Positions 9,957-17,367 of a stretch of 64,000 bases of DNA are shown here, piece by piece. The stretch is from positions 124,001 to 188,000 of the forward strand of contig NZ_SJEX01000001.1 in NCBI RefSeq assembly GCF_005930495.1. The letters are read 5' to 3'. The DNA is from Modestobacter excelsi (GTDB taxonomy: Bacteria > Actinomycetota > Actinomycetes > Mycobacteriales > Geodermatophilaceae). A model generated the notes under the pieces. The model was not told where the DNA came from. It saw only the letters and a program-made list of their open reading frames with translations, and did no database searches. The position numbers and the translations under genes are program-made. How positions within the stretch are numbered: the first letter of the stretch is position 1; each line of letters begins with the position of its first letter.

Positions 9957-10463
9957 ATGACGACGACGGCCGAGCGCGGACTCCGGATCGCGGAACTGGC
10001 GCGGGCGGTCGGCGTACCGAGGGACACGGTCCGCTACTACGAGCGCGTCGGGCTGCTGCCCCCGCCGAAGCGGACGCCGGGGGGCTACCGGGACTACGAC
10101 GTGGGCGCTGTCGACCGGCTGCAGTTCATCCAGGGTTCGCAGCGGCTGGGACTGCGACTGGTCGACATCGGCCACCTGCTCGCCGTCCGGGACACCGGAC
10201 GATGCCCGTGTGAGCCGGCGGGGGAACTGCTCCGCCGTCGTCTGGCCGACGTCGACGCCCAGCTCGCCCGCCTCACCGCCCTGCGCGCGGAGATGGCCGC
10301 CATGGCCGCCGCCTTACCGCAGGCCGAGTGCCCCGACCCCACGCCCGGCACGTGGTGCCCACCGGAGGAGAGGGAGGTGATTGCCCATGTTCGAGCTGAC
10401 ATGTCCCTGCGACCCGGACTGGACCGACTGCGAGTGCAGCAACGGTTGCTGCTGAGCGAGTAG
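9957..10463 (+). CDS. MerR-family heavy-metal-responsive regulator
   Basis: 168 residues from the ATG at 9957. The N-terminal winged helix reads RIAELARAVGVPRDTVRYYE followed by RVGLLPPPKRTPGGYRDY, typical of metal-sensing MerR proteins, and a dimerisation helix follows. Candidate metal ligands are Cys83 and Cys85 (GRCPCEP), Cys125 and Cys134 (ECPDPTPGTWCPP). It should bind the dyad at 9921-9942 and activate by twisting the promoter. No metal transporter or reductase follows; the only downstream partner is the nested Cys-rich peptide. The last 25 or so residues look unlike the family and coincide with that nested gene. The metal (Zn, Cd, Pb, Hg or other) cannot be decided. Confidence 0.9.
   Translation: MTTTAERGLRIAELARAVGVPRDTVRYYERVGLLPPPKRTPGGYRDYDVGAVDRLQFIQGSQRLGLRLVDIGHLLAVRDTGRCPCEPAGELLRRRLADVDAQLARLTALRAEMAAMAAALPQAECPDPTPGTWCPPEEREVIAHVRADMSLRPGLDRLRVQQRLLLSE
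10373..10380 (+). promoter_or_regulatory. Perfect Shine-Dalgarno inside merR
   Basis: GGAGGTGA is an exact eight-base complement to the 3' end of 16S rRNA and sits 6 bases before the ATG at 10387. It lies inside the merR reading frame, where such a site would not be kept by the protein sequence alone. It is the main evidence for the nested gene. Confidence 0.85.
10387..10455 (+). CDS. Six-cysteine microprotein nested in merR (metallothionein-like)
   Basis: A 22-residue frame beginning MFELTCPCDPDW and ending in CSNGCC. Cysteines are at 6, 8, 15, 17, 21 and 22, giving CxC, CxC and a terminal CC pair; it is also acidic with a single Trp. It lies in the +1 frame wholly inside the 3' end of merR and has the perfect ribosome binding site at 10373-10380. 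Short Cys-dense peptides commonly bind soft metals, and co-transcription with a metal-sensing regulator fits a chelator, buffer or metal donor. That role is inference; I do not recognise a named family. It is too short for ordinary gene callers. Confidence 0.7.
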   Translation: MFELTCPCDPDWTDCECSNGCC

Positions 10464-10811
10464 CTCCGACTCCGTGTCGAGAACGGCCATCGTCGGGACG
10501 GTGACCGACAGGTCAGGGATGGCCGTCCCTGCCGGTCGGATCGGAGCAATCGCGACACATAGCAACGTCAACACATGACGCCGGGTACTCGACGAAGCAT
10601 GCCTGGCGCCTGACGCTATAAACGTCGGCATCGTCCAACAGCTCGGTCGGGGCCATTCCGCAGATAAACGACGCTCCATCAACCAGCCAGTTCCAACACT
10701 TGAATCAGAACGGCACGCATGCTACCAATGGAGGTAGCTCGAGCCCCGCTTTGCGGGGCTCTTCGTCGTTGTTGGGGTGACATGTTGGCCATTGTTGGGC
10801 GGCGTTGACGA
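10464..10811. other. Intergenic region before the relaxase; possible oriT
   Basis: About 350 bases without a gene. It contains the terminator hairpin at 10741-10761, then two copies of TTGTTGGG at 10769-10776 and 10792-10799, 23 bases apart and just before the relaxase. Relaxase genes of this type often sit next to their origin of transfer, so the repeats are a candidate oriT. No obvious copy of the tRNA 3' end was found here. Confidence 0.35.
10741..10761 (+). terminator. Rho-independent terminator
   Basis: GAGCCCCGC and GCGGGGCTC form a 9-bp perfect stem with a TTT loop, followed by a T-rich tail (TTCGTCGTTGTT). Orientation favours termination of rightward transcripts, either the merR/microprotein message or something entering the mobile element. 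Confidence 0.7.
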
Positions 10812-13800
10812 ATGCACGGCGGGATGAAGGTGTACGCGGGTGCACCTGCCGCTGCCCGCCACTATGTCGAGTCCGGGCGCGGCCGGGCCGATGACTACTA
10901 CTTGACCGAGGGGACCGATGTTGCTCGCCGCTTCACCGCAGCCGGCGGGCGGGTGGAGGAACTCGCGCCGCTGACCGGGGACGGCTACGAGGCGTGGGTC
11001 GCGGGGGTGGATCCCGAGACTGCGGCGCCGTGGGGGCGGCTGCGGGAGGACGACCGGGCGGTGCGGTTCGTCGAGGTGGTGGTCAACGGCCCGAAGTCGT
11101 GGTCCCTGGCAGCAGCGCTGCACCCGGACATCGCCGAGGCATACGACGCGGCACAGGATCGCGCCGCCGAGCAGATTGTCGGCTGGCTCGGCGAGCACGC
11201 CACCACTCGGGTCGGGCCCCGAGGCGGACAGGTGCAGGTGCCCGTCGAAGCTCTGCACGCGGTGACGGTGCGGCACTGCACCTCCCGTGCGGGAGACCCC
11301 CATCGACATCTGCACCTGCAGATCAACGCCCGAGTGTTCGCAGCCGGGAAATGGCGCGGGCTGCACACCGTCGGCGTCCGGGATTCGCTGGCCGCGATCA
11401 ACGGGATCGGCCATGCAGCGGTCGCCACCGACCCACATCTCCGGGCCGCACTCGCGGCCCATGGATACGCCTTGGATGGTTCCGGAGAAATACTGCAGCT
11501 TGCCGAGTACGTGGGCCCGTTCAGTGCCCGCACCGTGCAGATTGCGCGAAACATGGGACATTATGAACGGGAATGGAGGCAGGTGAACCCTGGCGAACAA
11601 CCCGGCCCGGCGTTGCACCGGAGATGGGACGCGCGTGCGTGGGCCGAGGACCGCCCCGACAAGGGGCGCCGGCGACCGGCGGCGAACGTCACCGCCCGGT
11701 GGCTCGCTGAGCTCAGGGCCCTTGGATATCGCGACCGCGACATCGCGATGGCATTGACGCCGGCTCCGATCGGCGGGCTGGACCGCGACGCCGTGGCGCA
11801 GGACGTCCTCACCAGGTTGGCGGTGTCCAGGTCGGCCTGGAACGCCGCCGACATCCGCGGTGAGGTCGAGCAGACTGTCGCCGGGCAGGGCATCGTCGCC
11901 GACGCCGCCGTCCGCATCGAGCTGGCCGAGGACCTAACCGCCCGGTCCCTGGACCGCTGCGTGCCGCTGCTCCTCCAGGCCGGCGTGCTTCCCGCTGTGC
12001 CCGATCACATCCGTGCCTGGACGTCTCAGCCGGTGCTCGATGTGGAGGCCGAGCTGACTGACCGGCTCGCGGCCCGCACCCTCTCCCGCGAGACCGACAC
12101 CGCCGGTATCCGGCCGGCGGTTCTGCCCGCCCAGCGGCTGGACGCCGATCAGGCGGACGCGGTCACCGCGCTCGCCGGCGGAAAGCCGCTGGTCGTGATC
12201 GAGGGCGCGGCCGGCGCCGGCAAAACCACCACCCTCGCGGCCACCCGGCGTCTGCTCGAGGAGCAGGGCCGCGGCCTGATCGTTGTGACTCCGACGCTGA
12301 AAGCCGCGAAGGTGGCCCGGGCGGAGGTGGGCACAGCCGCGGGCTCGGTGGCGTGGCTGGTGTTCCAGCACGGCTGGCGTTGGACCGAGGACGGCACCTG
12401 GACCCGCCTCGCCGCCGGCGAGGCCGACCCGGTCACCGGCGCTCTCTACGCCGGACCGGGGGCCAGCGCGCGCCTGTGCCGCGGGGATCTGCTCGTGGTC
12501 GATGAGGCCGGCATGCTTGACCAGGACACTGCCCGCGCCCTGCTCACCGTCGCCGACGAGTGCCAGGTGCGCCTCGCGCTACTCGGTGACCGGCATCAGC
12601 TGGCCGCGGTCGGCCGCGGCGGCGTCCTCGACCTCGCCGCCCGCGCCGTCGATCCGACCGCCCACCTGACACTGGAGACGGTGCACCGCTTCACCCGAAC
12701 CGAGGGCACCGGCGTCACCCTTCCGGACCGCGAGTACGCGGACCTGACCCGGGCCATGCGCACCGGGGAGGATGCGGGCGCGGTGTTCGACGCCCTGCTC
12801 GCGCGCGGCCAGGTCCGGCTGCATGCTGCCCAGGGCGCGCTGACCGAGGCGTTGGCCGGCACGGCAGCCGCCTCCTACGCCGAAGGCGTGCGCGTGGCGG
12901 TGGTGGTGGACACCCGCGAGCAGGTCGCCGAACTCAACGCTGCGATTCGCGAACGGCTGGTCACCGCCGGCCGCATCCAGGACAGCACAGTCGTGACCAC
13001 GCGCGCCGGGCAGCGGATCGGCGTGGGGGACTGGATCACCACCCGCCGCAACGACCGTGACCTGGACGTCGCGAATCGTGACACCTGGACCGTCGGCGGG
13101 GTCGGCGGTGACGGAGAACTCGTTGTCACCCCCGTCGATGTCACCCCGACCGCCCGTGGTCGGGGAAGTGTCACCCCGGCCGCGGCACGACAGCGGGTGC
13201 TGCCGGCGGGGTACGTCACCGCGCAGGTTGAGCTGGCCTATGCCAGTACCGCTCACGGCGTCCAGGGGGACACCGTCCCGGCAGCGCACGTGGTGATCGG
13301 CGAGCGCACCGGCGCCGCGTCTGCCTACGTCGGGATGACCCGCGGCCGCCAGAAGAACACCGCCCACCTGGTCGCTGCCGACGTCGCGGATGCCCGGGAG
13401 CAGTGGATCGCCGTGTTCGCCCGTGACCGGGCCGACCTCGGCCCCGCGCATGCCGCCGAACTCGCCGCGCGGGAGGCCGCCCGGTACGTCCCCACCCGAC
13501 CGCTCGAGCAGGTCCTCGCCGACCTGCACGAAGCGTGGACGGCTGAGCAACACGCCGAGCTCCGGCTTGCCATCACCCAGCCGCTGCGCGACCGGCTGCG
13601 GCAGCTCGTGGAACTCGGCGGGAACCCCGTCCAACGTTTGGAAGGCCGACTCGCACGAGAACGGCAGGCGGGGCGGAACGTCGACCACGCCGACCGGCAG
13701 GTGCGCGCGGTCGAGGTGATCTTGCGTGGCGACGCCGACCGCATTCGCCAGCAGCTCATCGACGCCTGGGACGGTCAACGCGACGGCGCCTCCCAGGCAG

Positions 13801-14438
13801 CGGCGGTGGTGCTCCAAGGAGCCGGCCGGTTGGGGCAGCGGCGGCGGGCGGTTACCCGGGCCGGCGAGGAGCTCACCGAGTGGGCCGACATCTGGCGGCC
13901 CTACCTCCCCGACCTGCCCGCTGACCCTCGGGCGATCGCCGAGCATGCCGATTCGTTCGATGACCGCGCAGCACTGTGGAGGGCATTTGACGACGCCGCC
14001 CGCCGAGGCGCAGAGGGGGCCCATCCTGAGCAAGCCGCCCTGCGCAGCGCCGCGGCCACCGCCCGGAACGCCCACGCGCGAGCCACGCGGGCCCGCGGTG
14101 AGGGCCGACGCGAGCGGGACGAGATGGTTGCCCGCTTTGGCCGGGTGGCCCACACGCCGGATCCGGCCGCAAAGCTGGTTGAAGTCGACCGGGAGATCAC
14201 CGCCGCCGGCTGCGACCTGGCCGCAACCCGGGCACGCATCGAGCACCTCACGGGCGAGCCTGCCTTCCGCGGCCAGCCGCCGGACCGGATCGTGCGAGAG
14301 CGCGACGCCTGGCGGGCACGCCGCGACGCCGACCGCAACCGCGACCGGCATTCTCCGGGCACCCCGCGGCCGCCCGACCCGTACGTGCTCGACCGCTCCC
14401 GGTCCGCCGGCCGTTCCGGCCCCGGCCTCGGGAGATGA
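10812..14438 (+). CDS. MobF-family relaxase/helicase (TrwC/TraA-like)
   Basis: 1208 residues. The N-terminal TrwC relaxase domain has tyrosines at 29-30 (RADDYY) as likely nicking residues and a metal-binding HUH cluster HRHLH with His164, 166 and 168. The C-terminal half is a RecD-like superfamily 1 helicase with P-loop GAAGAGKT at about 465-472 and Walker B DLLVVDEAG. An Arg/Ala-rich helical tail follows. It would nick oriT, stay covalently on the DNA and unwind it for conjugation. ATG at 10824 (MKVYAG) is an alternative start. No FtsK-type or type IV secretion genes are nearby, so transfer would depend on another element. Confidence 0.92.
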   Translation: MHGGMKVYAGAPAAARHYVESGRGRADDYYLTEGTDVARRFTAAGGRVEELAPLTGDGYEAWVAGVDPETAAPWGRLREDDRAVRFVEVVVNGPKSWSLAAALHPDIAEAYDAAQDRAAEQIVGWLGEHATTRVGPRGGQVQVPVEALHAVTVRHCTSRAGDPHRHLHLQINARVFAAGKWRGLHTVGVRDSLAAINGIGHAAVATDPHLRAALAAHGYALDGSGEILQLAEYVGPFSARTVQIARNMGHYEREWRQVNPGEQPGPALHRRWDARAWAEDRPDKGRRRPAANVTARWLAELRALGYRDRDIAMALTPAPIGGLDRDAVAQDVLTRLAVSRSAWNAADIRGEVEQTVAGQGIVADAAVRIELAEDLTARSLDRCVPLLLQAGVLPAVPDHIRAWTSQPVLDVEAELTDRLAARTLSRETDTAGIRPAVLPAQRLDADQADAVTALAGGKPLVVIEGAAGAGKTTTLAATRRLLEEQGRGLIVVTPTLKAAKVARAEVGTAAGSVAWLVFQHGWRWTEDGTWTRLAAGEADPVTGALYAGPGASARLCRGDLLVVDEAGMLDQDTARALLTVADECQVRLALLGDRHQLAAVGRGGVLDLAARAVDPTAHLTLETVHRFTRTEGTGVTLPDREYADLTRAMRTGEDAGAVFDALLARGQVRLHAAQGALTEALAGTAAASYAEGVRVAVVVDTREQVAELNAAIRERLVTAGRIQDSTVVTTRAGQRIGVGDWITTRRNDRDLDVANRDTWTVGGVGGDGELVVTPVDVTPTARGRGSVTPAAARQRVLPAGYVTAQVELAYASTAHGVQGDTVPAAHVVIGERTGAASAYVGMTRGRQKNTAHLVAADVADAREQWIAVFARDRADLGPAHAAELAAREAARYVPTRPLEQVLADLHEAWTAEQHAELRLAITQPLRDRLRQLVELGGNPVQRLEGRLARERQAGRNVDHADRQVRAVEVILRGDADRIRQQLIDAWDGQRDGASQAAAVVLQGAGRLGQRRRAVTRAGEELTEWADIWRPYLPDLPADPRAIAEHADSFDDRAALWRAFDDAARRGAEGAHPEQAALRSAAATARNAHARATRARGEGRRERDEMVARFGRVAHTPDPAAKLVEVDREITAAGCDLAATRARIEHLTGEPAFRGQPPDRIVRERDAWRARRDADRNRDRHSPGTPRPPDPYVLDRSRSAGRSGPGLGR

Positions 14439-14597
14439 CCGTGACGCGGTCGCCCCGGAGGCGAGGGCTCGGGCCGGTGCTGGAGGAGGACAGAAGGCAA
14501 TGCCAGAAGCTTCGCGGTCGGTGACAGGAGCCGGTCCGAAATCGCGCCTTCTGGGAGTGCAAGGGCCATCCACACCCGACAAGACCCGGAGCCAGTC

Positions 14598-14807
14598 ATG
14601 CCCGAACCGGTCACCGGCCACGAGAGCGAACTGCTCACCATCACCGAAGCAGCCGACCTCCTGCGCACCCCGGTGGCCACCCTTCGGTACTGGGGGCATC
14701 GCAACATCGGCCCGCACAGCTTCCGGCTCGGCCGCCGCGTGCTCTACCGCCGCGACGACCTCCAGAGGTGGATCGACGCGAAAGCAGGCCAGATCCGTGT
14801 GCGCTGA
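14598..14807 (+). CDS. xis: Excisionase-type helix-turn-helix protein
   Basis: 69 residues with a MerR-like/HTH_17 winged helix: TITEAADLLRTPVATLRYW, then GPHSFRLGRRVLYRRDDLQR. This compact fold is typical of excisionases of actinobacterial integrative elements, which bend DNA at attachment sites and steer the integrase toward excision. It sits between the relaxase and the integrase, as expected. Its stop overlaps the next gene by 11 bases, so the two are translationally coupled. Confidence 0.82.
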   Translation: MPEPVTGHESELLTITEAADLLRTPVATLRYWGHRNIGPHSFRLGRRVLYRRDDLQRWIDAKAGQIRVR

Positions 14808-15171
14808 AGAAGTCCCTCCGCGACGGCGGCGCGGAGGTCACACGGGCGACCCCGATGCGGTCGGGCGGGGAGAACGTGCCGCGCCGGCGGTGTCCTCCCC
14901 GGCTCGGCGGGCGCTGCAGGCCCGGATGGCGGCCCACGCGCTGCACGCCGGGACCCCGGACGCGGCTGCCCACACCGCACCTGCCCGGGCGGCGTTCCTG
15001 GGGCGGTTCGAACGCGAGGTCGACCCGGACGGGGTTCTTGATCCGCGCGAGCGGAACCGTCGCGCCGAGCACGCCCGCAAGACCTACTTCCTCCGGCTGG
15101 CCCTGGCATCGGCCCATGCCCGGGAAGCCCGCCGGGGCCGCGGCGGGCCGAACCCAGCCGGGAATCGGTAG
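14797..15171 (+). CDS. Unknown small protein of actinobacterial integrative elements
   Basis: 124 residues starting at GTG 14797, inside the last codons of the excisionase gene. It is rich in Arg and Ala; a conserved-looking core reads SSPARRALQARMAAHALHAG, then HTAPARAAFLGRFEREVDPD and a basic C-terminal helix. I recall similar proteins beside excisionase genes in other actinobacterial elements, but no function is established. The charge pattern suggests DNA or protein binding. Confidence in the gene is good, in a role none. Confidence 0.7.
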   Translation: MCAEEVPPRRRRGGHTGDPDAVGRGERAAPAVSSPARRALQARMAAHALHAGTPDAAAHTAPARAAFLGRFEREVDPDGVLDPRERNRRAEHARKTYFLRLALASAHAREARRGRGGPNPAGNR

Positions 15172-15356
15172 CAGGCCCGGGGGAGACGCCCCGTTCCGTA
15201 GGTCCCCGGACTGCGCCCGGTTCGGCCGATGGGGCAGGCCGCGGACGGCGGCCTGCGCCGATCACATGGGCCACGTCCTCGGTGACGTCCTCGGTGAGGT
15301 CTTCGGTGACGTCGAGGTCAGCGACGGTTGGTGCAGGCCCCGCTCAGCGCCGCGCG

Positions 15357-15369
15357 GTCATGGTTCACA
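15357..15369. repeat. 13-bp direct repeat bracketing the integrase (left copy)
   Basis: GTCATGGTTCACA occurs here over the integrase stop codon and again at 16323-16335 over its start codon. Exact 13-base repeats at the two ends of one gene are unlikely by chance in so short an interval. They could be recombination or integrase arm-type sites. Confidence 0.45.
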
Positions 15370-16327
15370 ACCGGTCGCCCAGGGCAGCGCGGTGGAATGC
15401 GGCGCGGGCGCGTTCATCGGCGGCGCTGGCGGCGTACCGGCCGACCATCTCCCGGGACCGCCAGCCGGCCAGCCGCATGAGGTCTTGCTCCTGGCCGCCG
15501 GAGGCGAGCCAGGTGTGGGCGTAGGTGTGCCGGAAGCGGTGCGGGTGGACGTCGTGCACCCCGGCCTCGGCCGCCCGTCGTTCGAGCATCTGCCGGACAC
15601 CGGAGTCGGTGACGCGCCCCTTCTTGCCCAGCCACAGCGCATCGGTGGCGGCCTGCGGGTGCTGAGCGCGGGCCCGGAGGTAGCGGCGGAGGGCGTCGGC
15701 GGTCTTCGTGCCGTAGGGAACGGCGCGGCCGCGTCTGCCCTTGCCCATCACGATGGCCACGCTCTGCTCGCTGTCCAGGTCGCTGACGGCGAGGCCGGCC
15801 AGCTCCCCGGCGCGCATGCCGGTGTCGATGAGCATGCGAAGCATGGCGGTGTCCCGGCGGTTCTCAAAGGTGTTGCCGCGGGCGGCGTCGAGCAGGGCGC
15901 GCAGTTCGTCGTCGGTGAGGATGTCGACCGGCTGCTCGGGCACGGCGGGCGGGCGCATGCGTTCCATCGGGGAGTGGCCGATCTCGCCGTCCTCGACCAG
16001 CCAGCGGAACAGTTGTTGCAGCGAGCGGTAGTGCTTGGCCACGGTGGCTGGGGAGACCCGGTCGGACAGAGCAGCGAGGAAGGCCTCGATGTGCTCGCGG
16101 GCGATGCCGGCCGCGCTGGAGGGCATGCCCGCCTCGTGCAGCCAGACCTGCAGGTTGTCGCCGACCTTGAGGTAGCTGGCGATCGTGGACGGCGCGACGT
16201 TGCGGGCGCGCAGGTGCGTGCGCCAATCGGGCAATAGGACCGACAGATCATCGATCGGCGGGGTGATCTGGGGCACAGATGCACCGCTCAGAGCAGCCGC
16301 GCCACCCCGGATCCGCGTCTGCGTCAT
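15365..16327 (-). CDS. int: Tyrosine recombinase / integrase
   Basis: 320 residues. The N-terminal SAM-like core-binding domain (LRARNVAPSTIASYLK) is followed by the catalytic domain with Arg172 (TGMRAGEL), Lys196 (MGKGRRGRAVP), the HRFRH motif at 263-267, Trp289 in the usual His/Trp position (LAGWRS) and the nucleophile Tyr298 (VGRYAAS). All catalytic residues are present, so it should be active. The gene reads away from the tRNA-Met gene 70 bases to its right, the standard layout for an integrase that targets a tRNA. The upstream ribosome binding site is weak. Confidence 0.94.
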   Translation of the reverse strand: MTQTRIRGGAAALSGASVPQITPPIDDLSVLLPDWRTHLRARNVAPSTIASYLKVGDNLQVWLHEAGMPSSAAGIAREHIEAFLAALSDRVSPATVAKHYRSLQQLFRWLVEDGEIGHSPMERMRPPAVPEQPVDILTDDELRALLDAARGNTFENRRDTAMLRMLIDTGMRAGELAGLAVSDLDSEQSVAIVMGKGRRGRAVPYGTKTADALRRYLRARAQHPQAATDALWLGKKGRVTDSGVRQMLERRAAEAGVHDVHPHRFRHTYAHTWLASGGQEQDLMRLAGWRSREMVGRYAASAADERARAAFHRAALGDRL

Positions 16328-16335
16328 GGTTCACA
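16323..16335. repeat. 13-bp direct repeat bracketing the integrase (right copy)
   Basis: Second copy of GTCATGGTTCACA, covering the integrase start codon. It lies between the gene and the tRNA, where attP arm sites would be expected. Confidence 0.45.
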
Positions 16336-16397
16336 TGATGGCACAATACCCGTCTGTTGGAGCGCTGTGCGGGATCCAGTACCCGCGTATTGCCTGG

Positions 16398-16474
16398 TGG
16401 TGGGGCGGGTGGGGCTCGAACCCACGACCCAGGGATTATGAGTCCCATGCTCTGACCGGCTGAGCTACCGCCCC
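16398..16474 (-). tRNA. tRNA-Met (CAT), integration site of the element
   Basis: A 77-base cloverleaf on the minus strand. The acceptor stem GGGGCGG pairs with CCGCCCC, the CCA end is encoded, the anticodon loop is CTCATAA and the T arm is GTGGG-TTCGAGC-CCCAC. The anticodon CAT fits elongator Met; a tRNA-Ile(CAT) read after lysidine modification cannot be excluded. The neighbouring integrase suggests that the 3' half of this gene is the attachment site and that the mobile region extends leftward. Confidence 0.93.
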
Positions 16475-16781
16475 AGGGCGTCACGCTAGCGTTCACGGCA
16501 GACGGCCCGGCGAGGTGCCCTCCGCCTACGACCGGTGGACGATCCTGGTCACTTGTGTCCACGTGTCGCGCTCAAGATCACGCTGACCTGCCTTGATGAT
16601 CGCCACGGTGGACCCACCCGTCTCCGGGCGTCTCATCGTTACCAGTCAGCACTGGCGCGGGAAGGTCACGATCCGGCAAACTGTCCCCGTCGCTCTGAGA
16701 GCCGACGCGGTACGACTGCAGTTCATCGCACGACAGGTCCGTTGGGGAAGACGGAGTCAGTCGAGTCGATGGAGGTGCACC
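16475..16781. other. Intergenic region upstream of the DUF3145 gene
   Basis: About 307 bases between the tRNA-Met 5' end and the DUF3145 start. It holds the tRNA promoter on one strand and the DUF3145 promoter on the other. A longer upstream extension of the DUF3145 frame exists to 16593 but has no family-like sequence. No RNA motif was recognised. Confidence 0.35.
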
Positions 16782-17282
16782 GTGCAGCGACGGTCAGCCC
16801 AGGGTGTCGTCTTCGTGCACGCGTGCCCGAAGGCTCTCTGCCAGCATGTCGAATGGGCGCTCGAGCGCGTCGTCGGCACGCCGGTTTCCTTGGCATGGGG
16901 TGAGCAGCCCGTGACCCATGGGTCCTACCGTGCCGAGGTGGCCTGGACCGGTGCCCCGGGGACCGGGGCCAAGCTCGTGGCGGCCCTCAAGCAGTGGCCG
17001 ATGCTGCGCTTCGAGGTCACCGAGGAAGCCAGCCAGGGCAACGACGGCGAGCGCATGTCCTACGTGCCCGGCTACGGCGTGCACCGCTCCTCGATCAGCG
17101 CGAACGGCGACCTGATCGTCAACGAGCAGCAGCTGCGCCACCTCGCGGCGACCGCGAACTCCGTCGAGGCCTTCCGCCACGGGGTCGACGACCTCCTCGG
17201 CGCCGCCTGGGACGCCGACCTCGAGGCCTACCGCCACGCCGGCGACGGCACCCAGGTCACCTGGCTCCACCAGGTCGTCTGA
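16782..17282 (+). CDS. DUF3145 family protein
   Basis: 166 residues matching the actinobacterial DUF3145 pattern. It opens with QGVVFVHACPKALCQHVEWA, continues with SYRAEVAWTGAPGTGAKLVA and LRFEVTEEASQ, and has a C-terminal helix ending in VTWLHQVV. The GTG at 16782 follows GGAGGTG, and homologues begin right at this motif, so the longer frame upstream is rejected. The family is conserved in Actinobacteria with no established function. It converges on the fatty-acid operon. Confidence 0.88.
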   Translation: MQRRSAQGVVFVHACPKALCQHVEWALERVVGTPVSLAWGEQPVTHGSYRAEVAWTGAPGTGAKLVAALKQWPMLRFEVTEEASQGNDGERMSYVPGYGVHRSSISANGDLIVNEQQLRHLAATANSVEAFRHGVDDLLGAAWDADLEAYRHAGDGTQVTWLHQVV

Positions 17283-17283
17283 C

Positions 17284-17315
17284 GAAGGACCCTGCTGCCC
17301 CCGCGCAGCAGGGCC
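17284..17315. terminator. R2 repeat copy 1 (short form)
   Basis: Begins GAAGGACCC right after the DUF3145 stop. CCCTGCTGC (17290-17298) pairs perfectly with GCAGCAGGG (17305-17313) and GGCCG follows. It is the shortest member of the dispersed family also found at 20126, 32155, 46470 and 57872, lacking the inner hairpin. Confidence 0.7.
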
Positions 17316-17327
17316 GATGACGGCACG

Positions 17328-17358
17328 GGCCCGGCACCTCTGCGCGAGGTGCCGGGCC
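17328..17358 (-). terminator. Strong hairpin ending the fatty-acid operon
   Basis: GGCCCGGCACCTC (17328-17340) and GAGGTGCCGGGCC (17346-17358) form a 13-bp perfect stem with a 5-base loop, ten bases beyond the accD stop. A likely terminator for the leftward operon; no T tract, as is common in high-GC Actinobacteria. Confidence 0.7.
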
Positions 17359-17367
17359 GCCGTCGTG

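Noticed and set aside
10753-10763. GGGGCTC as a possible attL core
   Set aside because: Only seven bases match the tRNA 3' region and they are part of a terminator stem; too short for a tRNA attachment site.
12579-14717. 712-codon frame antisense to the relaxase
   Set aside because: Repetitive Gly/Arg/Val composition without motifs; the plus strand encodes the recognisable relaxase/helicase.
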